DNA of 5,097 nt from Gammaproteobacteria bacterium (GTDB lineage: Bacteria > Pseudomonadota > Gammaproteobacteria > Pseudomonadales > Azotimanducaceae_A). Location: NCBI GenBank assembly GCA_028819775.1, contig JAPPKV010000060.1, positions 1 to 5,097 on the forward strand, read 5' to 3'. Both the position numbers and the translations under genes were made by a program. Each line of letters starts with the position of its first letter. Position 1 is the first letter of the stretch. Positions 1 through 4,751 of the stretch are shown here, one piece after another. The notes beneath the pieces were generated by a model. It saw only the letters and a program-made list of their open reading frames with translations. It had not been told where the DNA came from and did not search any database.

Positions 1-131
1 ACATGGGCCACGACGTCCTCTACTACGAGAACGTCGAGGGCGGACACGCGGGTGCTGCGGACAACGCCCAGCGGGCCTACATGTGGACGCTGGCGTTTCG
101 GTTCCTATGGGATGCGCTGGCCGACGGCTGA
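1..131 (+). CDS. Prolyl oligopeptidase family serine peptidase (S9), C-terminal fragment
   Basis: Only the last 42 codons are in the window; the reading frame runs from base 3 to the TGA at 129-131. The translation contains YYENVEGGHAGAADN followed by a QRAYMWTLAFRFLW tail, which closely matches the C-terminus of S9A prolyl oligopeptidases and their relatives. In that family the His of the GGH motif is the catalytic-triad histidine; here it is the codon at 45-47. The Ser and Asp of the triad would lie upstream, outside the window. These enzymes are alpha/beta-hydrolases that cleave short peptides, usually after proline, and may be cytosolic or exported; the fragment cannot tell which. The gene converges on the minus-strand barrel gene. 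Family assignment is good, exact substrate unknown. Confidence 0.85.
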   Translation, partial: MGHDVLYYENVEGGHAGAADNAQRAYMWTLAFRFLWDALADG

Positions 132-180
132 CGGGGCGATCCGTCTGCGCAATCGTAGCGTTGAATCAATGGAGTAAACC

Positions 181-240
181 CGTAGGGGCGACCCTGGGGC
201 CACCGCAACGCGCCCGTCAGGGCGCGCGGTCGCCCGTACG
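181..240. repeat. Nested REP-like palindrome in convergent intergenic gap
   Basis: The outer arms are 181-193 (CGTAGGGGCGACC) and 228-240 (GGTCGCCCGTACG). They are complementary over 13 positions with a single mismatch (G185/G236). Inside them is a second, perfect 7-bp hairpin, CGCGCCC (209-215) with loop GTCA and GGGCGCG (220-226). The sequence resembles the GTAGGGGCGACC-type intergenic palindromes found repeatedly in many bacterial genomes (REP/BIME-like elements, some moved by RAYT transposases). Only one copy is visible here, so the repeat status is an inference from its form. It may also act as a transcription barrier between the two converging genes. Confidence 0.5.
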
Positions 241-261
241 AAGTCCCGGCGCATCCGCAAT

Positions 262-282
262 GGGACGGGACAAGCCCGTCCC
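262..282 (-). terminator. GC-rich hairpin just after the barrel gene, possible terminator
   Basis: GGGACGGG (262-269) and CCCGTCCC (275-282) form a perfect 8-bp stem with a 5-nt loop. On the minus strand the hairpin begins 4 nt after the stop codon of the barrel gene, the usual place for a terminator. No T-tract follows on either strand, so it is not a textbook intrinsic terminator. It could instead stabilise the mRNA 3' end, act together with the 181-240 palindrome, or be another copy of a dispersed palindromic repeat. An alternative pairing of GTCCC (243-247) with GGGAC (262-266) is possible. Confidence 0.45.
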
Positions 283-286
283 CAGG

Positions 287-901
287 TCAGAACCTGAACC
301 GAAGACCGACCTTGAACGCGCCGTTGATCTCGCTGTCGTCCGTGAAGTAACGGGTGTAGTCGGTCGACAACGACATGCTATCCGTGATCCGTTTCCTCAA
401 CTCGACCGATGCCACCGGTTCGAGCGAACTGGTCCAGTTCGTTGACCGTGCGTCGTGCTTGTTCTCCTCGTAGTAGCGAGAGGAGACGGCAACGCCGATC
501 TTGGGCGCCAAGGACCATCCCTCCGGCAGCTTGTACTCACGGGCAGCCATGACGGACAAAAAGTTGCTCTTGAACTCGATGCGCGGATAGCTCTCCAGCC
601 CAGCCGCCGTCGCAGCGAAACTGCTCCGGGGCCCCATTTGCACGTTGGTATCGACCGACCAGCGTTCGTTGAGGGCATAGCCCACGCCGACGTTCGGCGT
701 CAGCATCGACAACGACTCCGTGTAACCATCCGCTCCGTCGGGCAGAAAATCCATGGCACGGATGCCTCCGTAGCCATGAAAAGCGGTCTCATGTACCGAA
801 ACGGACCATTTCTTCGTGGCACCGTCCGGCTTCTTGTCTGCAGCTACGGAGACGCTTGCAGCAAGTAGGATCACCCATAGGGTCGGATAGCGAACATCCA
901 T
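287..901 (-). CDS. Small outer-membrane beta-barrel protein (OmpA/OmpW-size), function unknown
   Basis: This 204-residue protein has an N-terminal signal peptide: a hydrophobic stretch around residues 6-20 and a cleavage site near Ala20/Ala21, followed by a polar ADKKPDG region. The mature chain of about 184 residues has alternating polar/hydrophobic segments with many Tyr, Trp and Phe. It ends in KVGLRFRF, so the last residue is Phe in an alternating strand, as recognised by the BAM assembly machinery. The size suits an eight-stranded barrel. The ATG at 901 is chosen because AGGAGG (plus-strand 907-912) sits 5 nt upstream. The gene lies 98 bp downstream of exbD on the same strand and may be co-transcribed with it. 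I recognise no specific family; an OmpA-like membrane domain or OmpW-like porin is possible. No substrate can be inferred. Confidence 0.75.
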   Translation of the reverse strand: MDVRYPTLWVILLAASVSVAADKKPDGATKKWSVSVHETAFHGYGGIRAMDFLPDGADGYTESLSMLTPNVGVGYALNERWSVDTNVQMGPRSSFAATAAGLESYPRIEFKSNFLSVMAAREYKLPEGWSLAPKIGVAVSSRYYEENKHDARSTNWTSSLEPVASVELRKRITDSMSLSTDYTRYFTDDSEINGAFKVGLRFRF

Positions 902-922
902 TGCGTCCTCCTATTCCTCGAT

Positions 923-958
923 GGGTCGTCCGTTCATCCCTATCCGCCAGGACGACCC
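923..958 (-). promoter_or_regulatory. Stem-loop between exbD and the barrel gene
   Basis: GGGTCGTCC (923-931) and GGACGACCC (950-958) form a perfect 9-bp inverted repeat with an 18-nt loop. On the minus strand it lies 41 nt after the exbD stop and 10 nt before the AGGAGG of the barrel gene. There is no following T-tract. Possible roles are partial termination or mRNA processing between the two genes, translational control in the barrel leader, or a DNA-binding site. The sequence does not decide between them. I saw no convincing -35/-10 pair of its own in the 98-bp gap. Confidence 0.45.
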
Positions 959-999
959 GATGTTGTTAGTAGACCTCGCGACCAACCGCTAGTTCCGGC

Positions 1000-1395
1000 T
1001 CAGCTCGCGGCGAGGGAGGCGTTGCCGACGCCGGCTCGCCGGGCGGAGTCCAGGATCCGCACCATCGTGTCGGTCCTTGAGTCCGGATGCGGTCGAATGA
1101 CCACCGGCGCCTCCGGGCTTTCGGCGTGCATACGCTCGATGTTCGCACGCACCGACCTCACGTCCACGTCCTGGCCGGCGATGATGATGCGGTCAGTGCT
1201 GGTCACATGGACCACGATCGCCTTCTTTTCCGGATCCACGGTGACGGGCTCGTTCTCGGGCTGGTTCACATCCAAGCCGACCTCCTTGACGAACGTTGCC
1301 GTGACAATGAAGAAGATCAGCATGATGAACACCACGTCCAGCATCGGCGTCAGATTCACCCTATCCTCGCGGGATCGTTCCCGTCGTCTACGCAT
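1000..1395 (-). CDS. exbD: ExbD/TolR-family biopolymer transport protein
   Basis: The protein has 131 residues, the usual ExbD length. A basic N-terminus (MRRRRERSRED) is followed by the family signature LTPMLDVVFIMLIFF at residues 15-29 and one transmembrane helix (about 19-35). Asp20 in the helix corresponds to the essential proton-path aspartate of ExbD/TolR. The rest is the periplasmic domain. ExbD works in the inner membrane with ExbB and uses the proton-motive force to energise TonB-dependent outer-membrane transport (or Tol-Pal functions as TolR). The frame stays open upstream to 1713, but ATG 1395 is preferred: AGGAGG (plus-strand 1401-1406) is 5 nt upstream and the signature then begins at the normal distance. 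No exbB/tolQ or tonB is adjacent; upstream is the divergent F420 operon. The VKEVGLDVNQPE stretch resembles the ExbD2 type of gammaproteobacteria, from memory. Confidence 0.9.
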   Translation of the reverse strand: MRRRRERSREDRVNLTPMLDVVFIMLIFFIVTATFVKEVGLDVNQPENEPVTVDPEKKAIVVHVTSTDRIIIAGQDVDVRSVRANIERMHAESPEAPVVIRPHPDSRTDTMVRILDSARRAGVGNASLAAS

Positions 1396-1414
1396 AACAC
1401 CCTCCTCGATTCGA

Positions 1415-1432
1415 CGTGGTCTTCGCACCACG
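1415..1432 (-). promoter_or_regulatory. Hairpin in the exbD 5' leader
   Basis: CGTGGT (1415-1420) and ACCACG (1427-1432) form a 6-bp perfect stem with a 6-nt loop. If transcription starts near 1446, as the predicted promoter implies, the hairpin sits in the roughly 50-nt exbD leader, 8 nt before the AGGAGG. It could affect mRNA stability or ribosome access. A six-base stem can occur by chance. Confidence 0.3.
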
Positions 1433-1443
1433 CGCAGAACGTA

Positions 1444-1463
1444 TGTGCTAAGAAAGTAGCACA
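1444..1463. promoter_or_regulatory. Operator-like inverted repeat over the exbD -10 box
   Basis: TGTGCTA-AGAAAG-TAGCACA is a perfect 7-bp inverted repeat with a 6-bp centre. The predicted minus-strand -10 hexamer (1453-1458) lies inside it, the position expected for a repressor operator that blocks RNA polymerase. It does not look like a canonical Fur box or LexA box, so the regulator is unknown. In RNA it would form a hairpin starting around the transcription start, so an RNA role cannot be excluded. Confidence 0.45.
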
Positions 1464-1481
1464 CAACACCCCACCTGTAAA
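1453..1481 (-). promoter_or_regulatory. Predicted sigma70-type promoter for exbD
   Basis: Read on the minus strand, TTTACA (1481-1476, five of six matches to TTGACA) is followed by a 17-bp spacer and TACTTT (1458-1453). The -10 box keeps the three most conserved positions of TATAAT: T1, A2 and T6. Transcription would start near 1446, giving an exbD leader of about 50 nt. No transcript data support it; the call rests on hexamer match and spacing only. Confidence 0.45.
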
Positions 1482-1495
1482 CGACACACGCGATT

Positions 1496-1513
1496 TCTGT
1501 CCTACAGGGCAGA
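1496..1513. promoter_or_regulatory. Imperfect dyad upstream of the exbD -35 box
   Basis: TCTGTCCT-AC-AGGGCAGA is an 18-bp dyad with one mismatch (T1500/G1509). Its centre is about 58 bp upstream of the predicted exbD start, a position typical of an activator site, and about 90 bp upstream of the predicted F420-operon start. It could be a binding site shared by the divergent genes. It matches no regulator motif I know. Confidence 0.3.
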
Positions 1514-1558
1514 GCGGAGATATCGCACACGGCTCTTTGTCCAGCCCGACTGCTGCTG

Positions 1559-1588
1559 CTGGCGCCCGTCCACCCGTGGACGGATAAT
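1559..1588 (+). promoter_or_regulatory. Possible promoter for npdG-cofEDC
   Basis: GATAAT at 1583-1588 matches five of six bases of the -10 consensus and lies about 36 nt before the npdG start, so transcription would begin near 1595 with a short leader. The -35 region is poor: CTGGCG at 1559-1564, 18 bp upstream, matches only three positions. A weak -35 would fit an activator-dependent promoter, in keeping with the palindrome in the spacer. Low confidence. Confidence 0.35.
1566..1583. promoter_or_regulatory. Perfect palindrome abutting the F420-operon -10 box
   Basis: CCGTCCAC-CC-GTGGACGG has perfect 8-bp arms around a 2-bp centre. Its last base is the first base of the predicted -10 hexamer (1583-1588), so the palindrome fills the promoter spacer. 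Dyads in the spacer are seen with MerR-family regulators and with simple repressors. The near-zero spacing favours a dimeric DNA-binding protein, though in RNA a 7-bp stem with a 4-nt loop could also form. No regulator is encoded in the window. Confidence 0.5.
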
Positions 1589-1623
1589 GCGCCGCTTTGC
1601 ACGGTGGCGGATAAGGAGCGGGC

Positions 1624-2292
1624 GTGACGCAAGGCAGGGAGACCATCGCCATCCTGGGCGGAACGGGCGACTTGGGCACCGGACTGGCAATCCGCTGGTC
1701 CAAGGCCGGTCACCGCATCGTCATCGGTTCACGCACCCTCGAAAAGGCCCGCAACGCCGTCGCAAATCTCAAGAAGATCAGCCCCGAAACCCCTGCCGAC
1801 GCGATGGAGAACCCGGACGCGGCAGCAGCCGGAGACATCGTTGTGCTGACCGTCCCCGCCGAGCACCAGGTGTCGACCCTCGAAACCGTGCACGACGGGC
1901 TCATGGGCAAAATCCTGATCGACGTCACGGTACCCCTCGTTCCGCCCAAGGTGGGCACGGTGCAACTTCCGCAAGCCGGCAGTGCCGGCAAGCGCGCCCA
2001 GGACTTCCTGGGCGACGAGGTCATGGTGGTGACGGCGTTCCAGAACATCGCCGCGCACCTGCTGCAAGAGGACGTGGCCATCGAGTGCGACGTGCTAGTG
2101 GCCGGCAACAAGCGCGCCGCCCGGGACAAGGTGATCCAGCTCGCGGAAGAAGCGGGGATGCGCGCCTGGCATGCCGGTCCCATCGAAAACTCGGCTGCCG
2201 CGGAGGCGCTGACCAGCATCCTCATCCAGATCAACCGCCGCCACGAAATCTCCCACTCCGGCATCAAGATCGTCGGCCAAGCGGATCATTGA
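1624..2292 (+). CDS. npdG: NADPH-dependent F420 reductase (F420H2:NADP+ oxidoreductase)
   Basis: The enzyme transfers hydride between NADP(H) and coenzyme F420; in bacteria it is generally thought to make F420H2 from NADPH. The 222-residue chain opens with a Rossmann fold: TIAILGGTGDLG at residues 7-18 is the dinucleotide loop, and GSR at 35-37 after the second strand is where NADP-specific members bind the 2'-phosphate. LTVPAEH (75-81), DVTVPLVPPK (100-109) and VVTAFQNIAA (135-144) fit the NpdG/Fno family, as does the C-terminal GPIENSAAAEALTSILIQIN region (185-204). GTG at 1624 is the start: AAGGAG at 1613-1618 is 5 nt upstream and the Rossmann strand begins at once. It is the first gene of the F420 operon, 10 nt before cofE. 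Confidence 0.92.
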   Translation: MTQGRETIAILGGTGDLGTGLAIRWSKAGHRIVIGSRTLEKARNAVANLKKISPETPADAMENPDAAAAGDIVVLTVPAEHQVSTLETVHDGLMGKILIDVTVPLVPPKVGTVQLPQAGSAGKRAQDFLGDEVMVVTAFQNIAAHLLQEDVAIECDVLVAGNKRAARDKVIQLAEEAGMRAWHAGPIENSAAAEALTSILIQINRRHEISHSGIKIVGQADH

Positions 2293-2302
2293 CCGGCAAG
2301 CA

Positions 2303-3067
2303 ATGCCCCGTGCCATCGCCATCACGCCAATCGGCGGCATCAAGCTGGTTGTGCCGGGGGACGACCTGGCTTCGCTGTTGATCGAAGGACTCGCCGCAAG
2401 CCACCTCGACCTGGAAGACGGCGACATCGTGGCAGTTGCCCAGAAGATCGTGTCCAAGGCCGAAGGCCGTCAAGTCGACCTGGCGACGGTGGAAGCCTCC
2501 GAGGAAGCCTGCCGGCTGGCGGCGGAAACCGACAAGGATCCCCGCCTTGTGCAGCTCATTCTCGACGAATCCACCGAAGTCGTGCGCAAGAAACCCGGCG
2601 TGCTCATCGTGCGACACAGGCTTGGCCTCGTGGGTGCCCACGCGGGCGTCGACCAATCGAACGTGGACCACGGCGCGGGCGCAAGCGCCTTGCTTCTGCC
2701 TGAAGACCCAGATGCCAGCGCGCGCCAAATCCGTAGCGCGCTGGTCAAGGCCACTGGGAAACGCGTCGGTGTACTGGTCACCGACAGCGCCAACCGACCC
2801 TGGCGGCTGGGAACTGTCGGCATAGCCATCGGCGCCGCTGGAATCGGCGTGCTGGACGACCAAAGAGGAGGCAACGACCTTTACGGGCGCGAACTCAAGG
2901 TGACGTTGATCAACCGTGCGGACAGCCTGGCGAGCGCGGCGACGCTGGCCATGGGCGAGACGACGGAACGAACCCCGGCGGCATTGATCCGGGGATTCCC
3001 CCCGGAAGAGTCCGAGCAGTCGGCAGCCGCCATCCCCCGGCCCCTGGAAGAGGACTTGTTTCGATGA
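2303..3067 (+). CDS. cofE: Coenzyme F420-0:L-glutamate ligase
   Basis: CofE uses GTP to add glutamates to F420-0, the first through the lactyl carboxylate and later ones through gamma links. The 254-residue protein is the single-domain form, lacking the nitroreductase-like C-terminal domain of actinobacterial FbiB. Family motifs are in order: PGDDL (18-22), GDIVAVAQKIVSKAEGR (40-56), AGVDQSNV (114-121), LLPEDPDASA (131-140), VTDSANRPWRLG (159-170) with AIGAAG (175-180), and LIRGF (228-232). Asp117 and Asp161 match acidic residues expected to bind metal. In most relatives I recall, the VTD motif reads DTFGR or similar; here it is DSANR, a mild deviation. The ATG at 2303 follows npdG by 10 nt with no strong Shine-Dalgarno sequence, suggesting translational coupling. 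The stop overlaps cofD (ATGA). Confidence 0.93.
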   Translation: MPRAIAITPIGGIKLVVPGDDLASLLIEGLAASHLDLEDGDIVAVAQKIVSKAEGRQVDLATVEASEEACRLAAETDKDPRLVQLILDESTEVVRKKPGVLIVRHRLGLVGAHAGVDQSNVDHGAGASALLLPEDPDASARQIRSALVKATGKRVGVLVTDSANRPWRLGTVGIAIGAAGIGVLDDQRGGNDLYGRELKVTLINRADSLASAATLAMGETTERTPAALIRGFPPEESEQSAAAIPRPLEEDLFR

Positions 3068-3984
3068 CCCTGCTGGCGCTCACCGGCGGCGTGGGCGGCG
3101 CAAAGCTGGCCCTCGGCTTCGCCAAGGTGCTGCCGCCCGAGGAAGTCGTCTTCGTAGTCAACACCGGCGACGACTTCGAACACCTGGGCCTGCACATCTC
3201 GCCGGACGTGGACACTCTCACCTACACCTTGGCCGAACTCGCCAACCCGATCGCCGGATGGGGCCGAAGGGACGAGACCTGGCGGTTCATGGACGCGCTG
3301 GAACGGTTCGGAGGCGAAACCTGGTTTCGGCTCGGCGATGCCGACCTCGCCCTGCACCTGCATCGCCGAACACTTCTTGACGCGGGCAAGAGCCTGACCG
3401 CGGCCACCAACGAGATCGCAGGCCAACTGGGTGTCAGACACACGATCCTGCCGATGTCCGACGATCCGGTGCGCACCCGGGTGCTCACGAGCGACGGGCC
3501 ATTGGCGTTCCAGCACTATTTCGTGCGCGACCGCTGCGAACCGAAGGCCGTCGGCTTCGAGTTCGCAGGTGCCGAGACGGCGAGCGTCAACCCCGCGATC
3601 CCCTTCGAGTCGGTTGCGGCCATCGTGATATGCCCCTCGAATCCTTTCGTCTCGGTGGACCCGATCCTCGCCGTCGATGGCATGCGCGACGCTCTACTCG
3701 CCACCGGCGCGCCCATCGTCGCCGTCTCCCCCATCGTTGGCGGGCGGGCGATCAAGGGGCCCACCGCCAAGATGATGCGGGAACTGGGCGTACCCACGAC
3801 CACGGTGGCGGTGGCCGAACACTACGCCGGTCTCGTCAGCCACTTCGTCATCGACGAGGTGGATGCACGGGCCGAGGCCGCGGTGGCGGCTCTTGGAGTG
3901 GGGACCACCGCGCTTCAAACGGTGATGACGACCCTCGACGACCGTGTGCAGCTTGCGCGGTCAGTTCTGGAATTCATCCGTTGA
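3064..3984 (+). CDS. cofD: 2-phospho-L-lactate (or PEP) transferase, F420-0 synthesis
   Basis: CofD transfers the phospho-acid part of the GDP-activated compound made by CofC onto the deazaflavin FO, giving F420-0 or dehydro-F420-0 with release of GMP. The 306 residues are the usual length. The motifs are complete: TGGVGGAK (7-14), NTGDDFEHLGLHISPDVDT (33-51), GWG (65-67), WFRLGDADLA (87-96), MSDDPVRT (131-138), CPSNPF (190-195) and AVSPIVGGRAIKGP (220-233). The first and second line the nucleotide and FO sites in known structures. ATG 3064 overlaps the cofE stop by four bases, with GAGGA at 3050-3054 nine bases upstream. If the acid is PEP, as in mycobacteria, a dehydro-F420 reductase would be needed elsewhere; the sequence alone does not tell. 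Confidence 0.95.
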   Translation: MTLLALTGGVGGAKLALGFAKVLPPEEVVFVVNTGDDFEHLGLHISPDVDTLTYTLAELANPIAGWGRRDETWRFMDALERFGGETWFRLGDADLALHLHRRTLLDAGKSLTAATNEIAGQLGVRHTILPMSDDPVRTRVLTSDGPLAFQHYFVRDRCEPKAVGFEFAGAETASVNPAIPFESVAAIVICPSNPFVSVDPILAVDGMRDALLATGAPIVAVSPIVGGRAIKGPTAKMMRELGVPTTTVAVAEHYAGLVSHFVIDEVDARAEAAVAALGVGTTALQTVMTTLDDRVQLARSVLEFIR

Positions 3985-4658
3985 CCATCGCCAACGGCAT
4001 CTGGGCCCTGGTCCCGTTCAAAGGCGCGAGCGGGGCAAAGCGACGGCTTGAGTCCGTTCTCGACGAGCGCGAACGGGAGGGGTTTGTGCTCGCGATGATC
4101 CGCGACGTGCTGGATACCCTGGCGCAGTGCCGCGCGTTGAGCGGAACCCTGCTGGTATCCCAGGACGCCCAAGCATTCGAACTGGCCGAGGAATTCGGCA
4201 TCGACGTGTTCGAGGAATCCGCCACCGATCTGTCCGGCGCCGTCGTTCAATCCGGAATCTACGCGCAGCATCAACGTCAGGCCGAAGGCACCTTGTTCGT
4301 ACCCGGCGACGTGCCGTTGATTCGGCCCGAGGATGTCGTTGCCGTACTAGATGGCCACGAACGGGTGACCCTCGTACCCGACGCCAACGACATCGGCACG
4401 AACGCCGCGGCGTCATCGCCGCCCAACGCCTTCGAGTACCTGTTCGACGGCAAGAGCTTCAAACCGCACATCGCCTCCGCCCGTCGAGCCGGAATCGAAC
4501 CAAGGGTCGTACGCAACACGGCCTGGGGCCTAGATGTCGACACGGTTCAGGAACTCGCCGAGGTGGCGCAACGCGCAGCCGGCACACGCACCGGTCGATT
4601 CCTGGAGTCGAGCGGCATCTCGGCACGTCTGGCGAGGCCCATGCCACAGTCGCCCTGA
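3981..4658 (+). CDS. cofC: 2-phospho-L-lactate (or PEP/3-PG) guanylyltransferase
   Basis: CofC condenses GTP with a three-carbon phospho-acid: phospholactate in archaea, PEP in mycobacteria (FbiD), or 3-phosphoglycerate in Mycetohabitans. The 225-residue chain has a MobA-like nucleotidyltransferase fold: WALVPFKGASGAKRRL (8-23) is the nucleotide loop, VPGDVPL (107-113) has the metal-binding Asp, and VPDANDIGTNA (132-142), SFKPH (159-163) and GLDVDT (183-188) complete the family pattern. DLSGAVVQSG (83-92) stands where many relatives have a GLN-A-L motif. The TTG at 3981 is chosen: it overlaps the cofD stop (TTGA), no ATG or GTG is near, and it leaves only seven residues before the conserved Trp. 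The frame is open upstream to 3630, but that stretch lies entirely within cofD. It is the last gene of the operon. Confidence 0.92.
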   Translation: MTIANGIWALVPFKGASGAKRRLESVLDEREREGFVLAMIRDVLDTLAQCRALSGTLLVSQDAQAFELAEEFGIDVFEESATDLSGAVVQSGIYAQHQRQAEGTLFVPGDVPLIRPEDVVAVLDGHERVTLVPDANDIGTNAAASSPPNAFEYLFDGKSFKPHIASARRAGIEPRVVRNTAWGLDVDTVQELAEVAQRAAGTRTGRFLESSGISARLARPMPQSP

Positions 4659-4689
4659 TGTGAAGGCCCGGCGACACCGCCACCGCCGA

Positions 4690-4719
4690 TGGACTTGCTC
4701 GCGAATGGCCCCGCATAAT
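4690..4719 (+). promoter_or_regulatory. Possible promoter for the NhaC-like gene
   Basis: TGGACT (4690-4695, four of six matches to TTGACA), an 18-bp spacer and CATAAT (4714-4719, five of six matches to TATAAT) form a plausible sigma70 promoter. Transcription would start near 4726, about 26 nt before the ATG at 4752. It suggests the NhaC-like gene is transcribed independently of the F420 operon. I see no clear terminator after cofC in the same 93-bp gap, so read-through is possible. Confidence 0.4.
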
Positions 4720-4726
4720 GATTCGC
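4701..4726. promoter_or_regulatory. Spaced inverted repeat flanking the -10 box
   Basis: GCGAAT (4701-4706) and ATTCGC (4721-4726) are perfect inverted copies separated by 14 bp, so their centres are 20 bp apart, about two helical turns. They flank the predicted -10 box of the NhaC-like gene, which could make them half-sites of a repressor. Six-base arms at this spacing can also arise by chance. Confidence 0.25.
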
Positions 4727-4739
4727 TTGCACGCGCAAG
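4726..4739 (+). promoter_or_regulatory. Small hairpin overlapping the ribosome binding site
   Basis: CTTGC (4726-4730), loop ACGC, and GCAAG (4735-4739) form a 5-bp stem. Its right arm includes the AAG of the AAGG (4737-4740) that is the only Shine-Dalgarno-like sequence before the ATG at 4752. If it folds, it would partly hide the ribosome site. The stem is short and the effect is speculative. Confidence 0.25.
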
Positions 4740-4751
4740 GTGCCATGCCGC

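Noticed and set aside
83..445. Plus-strand open frame across the convergent gap
   Set aside because: It starts inside the peptidase gene in another frame, crosses the palindromes and ends opposite the barrel gene; its Arg/Pro-rich product has no support.
1550..1561. Four CTG repeats
   Set aside because: Too short for a functional microsatellite and unremarkable in GC-rich intergenic DNA.
1022..1587. Plus-strand open frames opposite exbD and the divergent region
   Set aside because: Low-complexity His/Arg/Ser/Thr-rich translations antisense to a conserved gene; considered shadows.
1396..1713. In-frame N-terminal extension of exbD up to an ATG at 1713
   Set aside because: It would add 106 residues unlike any ExbD, cross the predicted promoter region and overlap the start of npdG. 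The AGGAGG before ATG 1395 gives a normal-length protein.
2264..2863. Long minus-strand open frame (199 codons) opposite cofE
   Set aside because: It lies opposite a well-supported gene in GC-rich DNA where antisense frames stay open by codon bias; no ribosome site or recognisable family.
2881..3516. Minus-strand open frame of 211 codons opposite cofE/cofD
   Set aside because: It spans two overlapping, clearly real genes in antisense and shows no domain signature.
3630..3980. In-frame extension of cofC inside cofD from an ATG at 3630
   Set aside because: The extra residues are Arg-rich out-of-frame translation of cofD; the CofC family begins near the WALVPFK motif.
4694..4705. CTTGCTCGCGAA resembles one arm of Pseudomonas REP sequences
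   Set aside because: The complementary arm is missing, so a 12-base match is best treated as chance.
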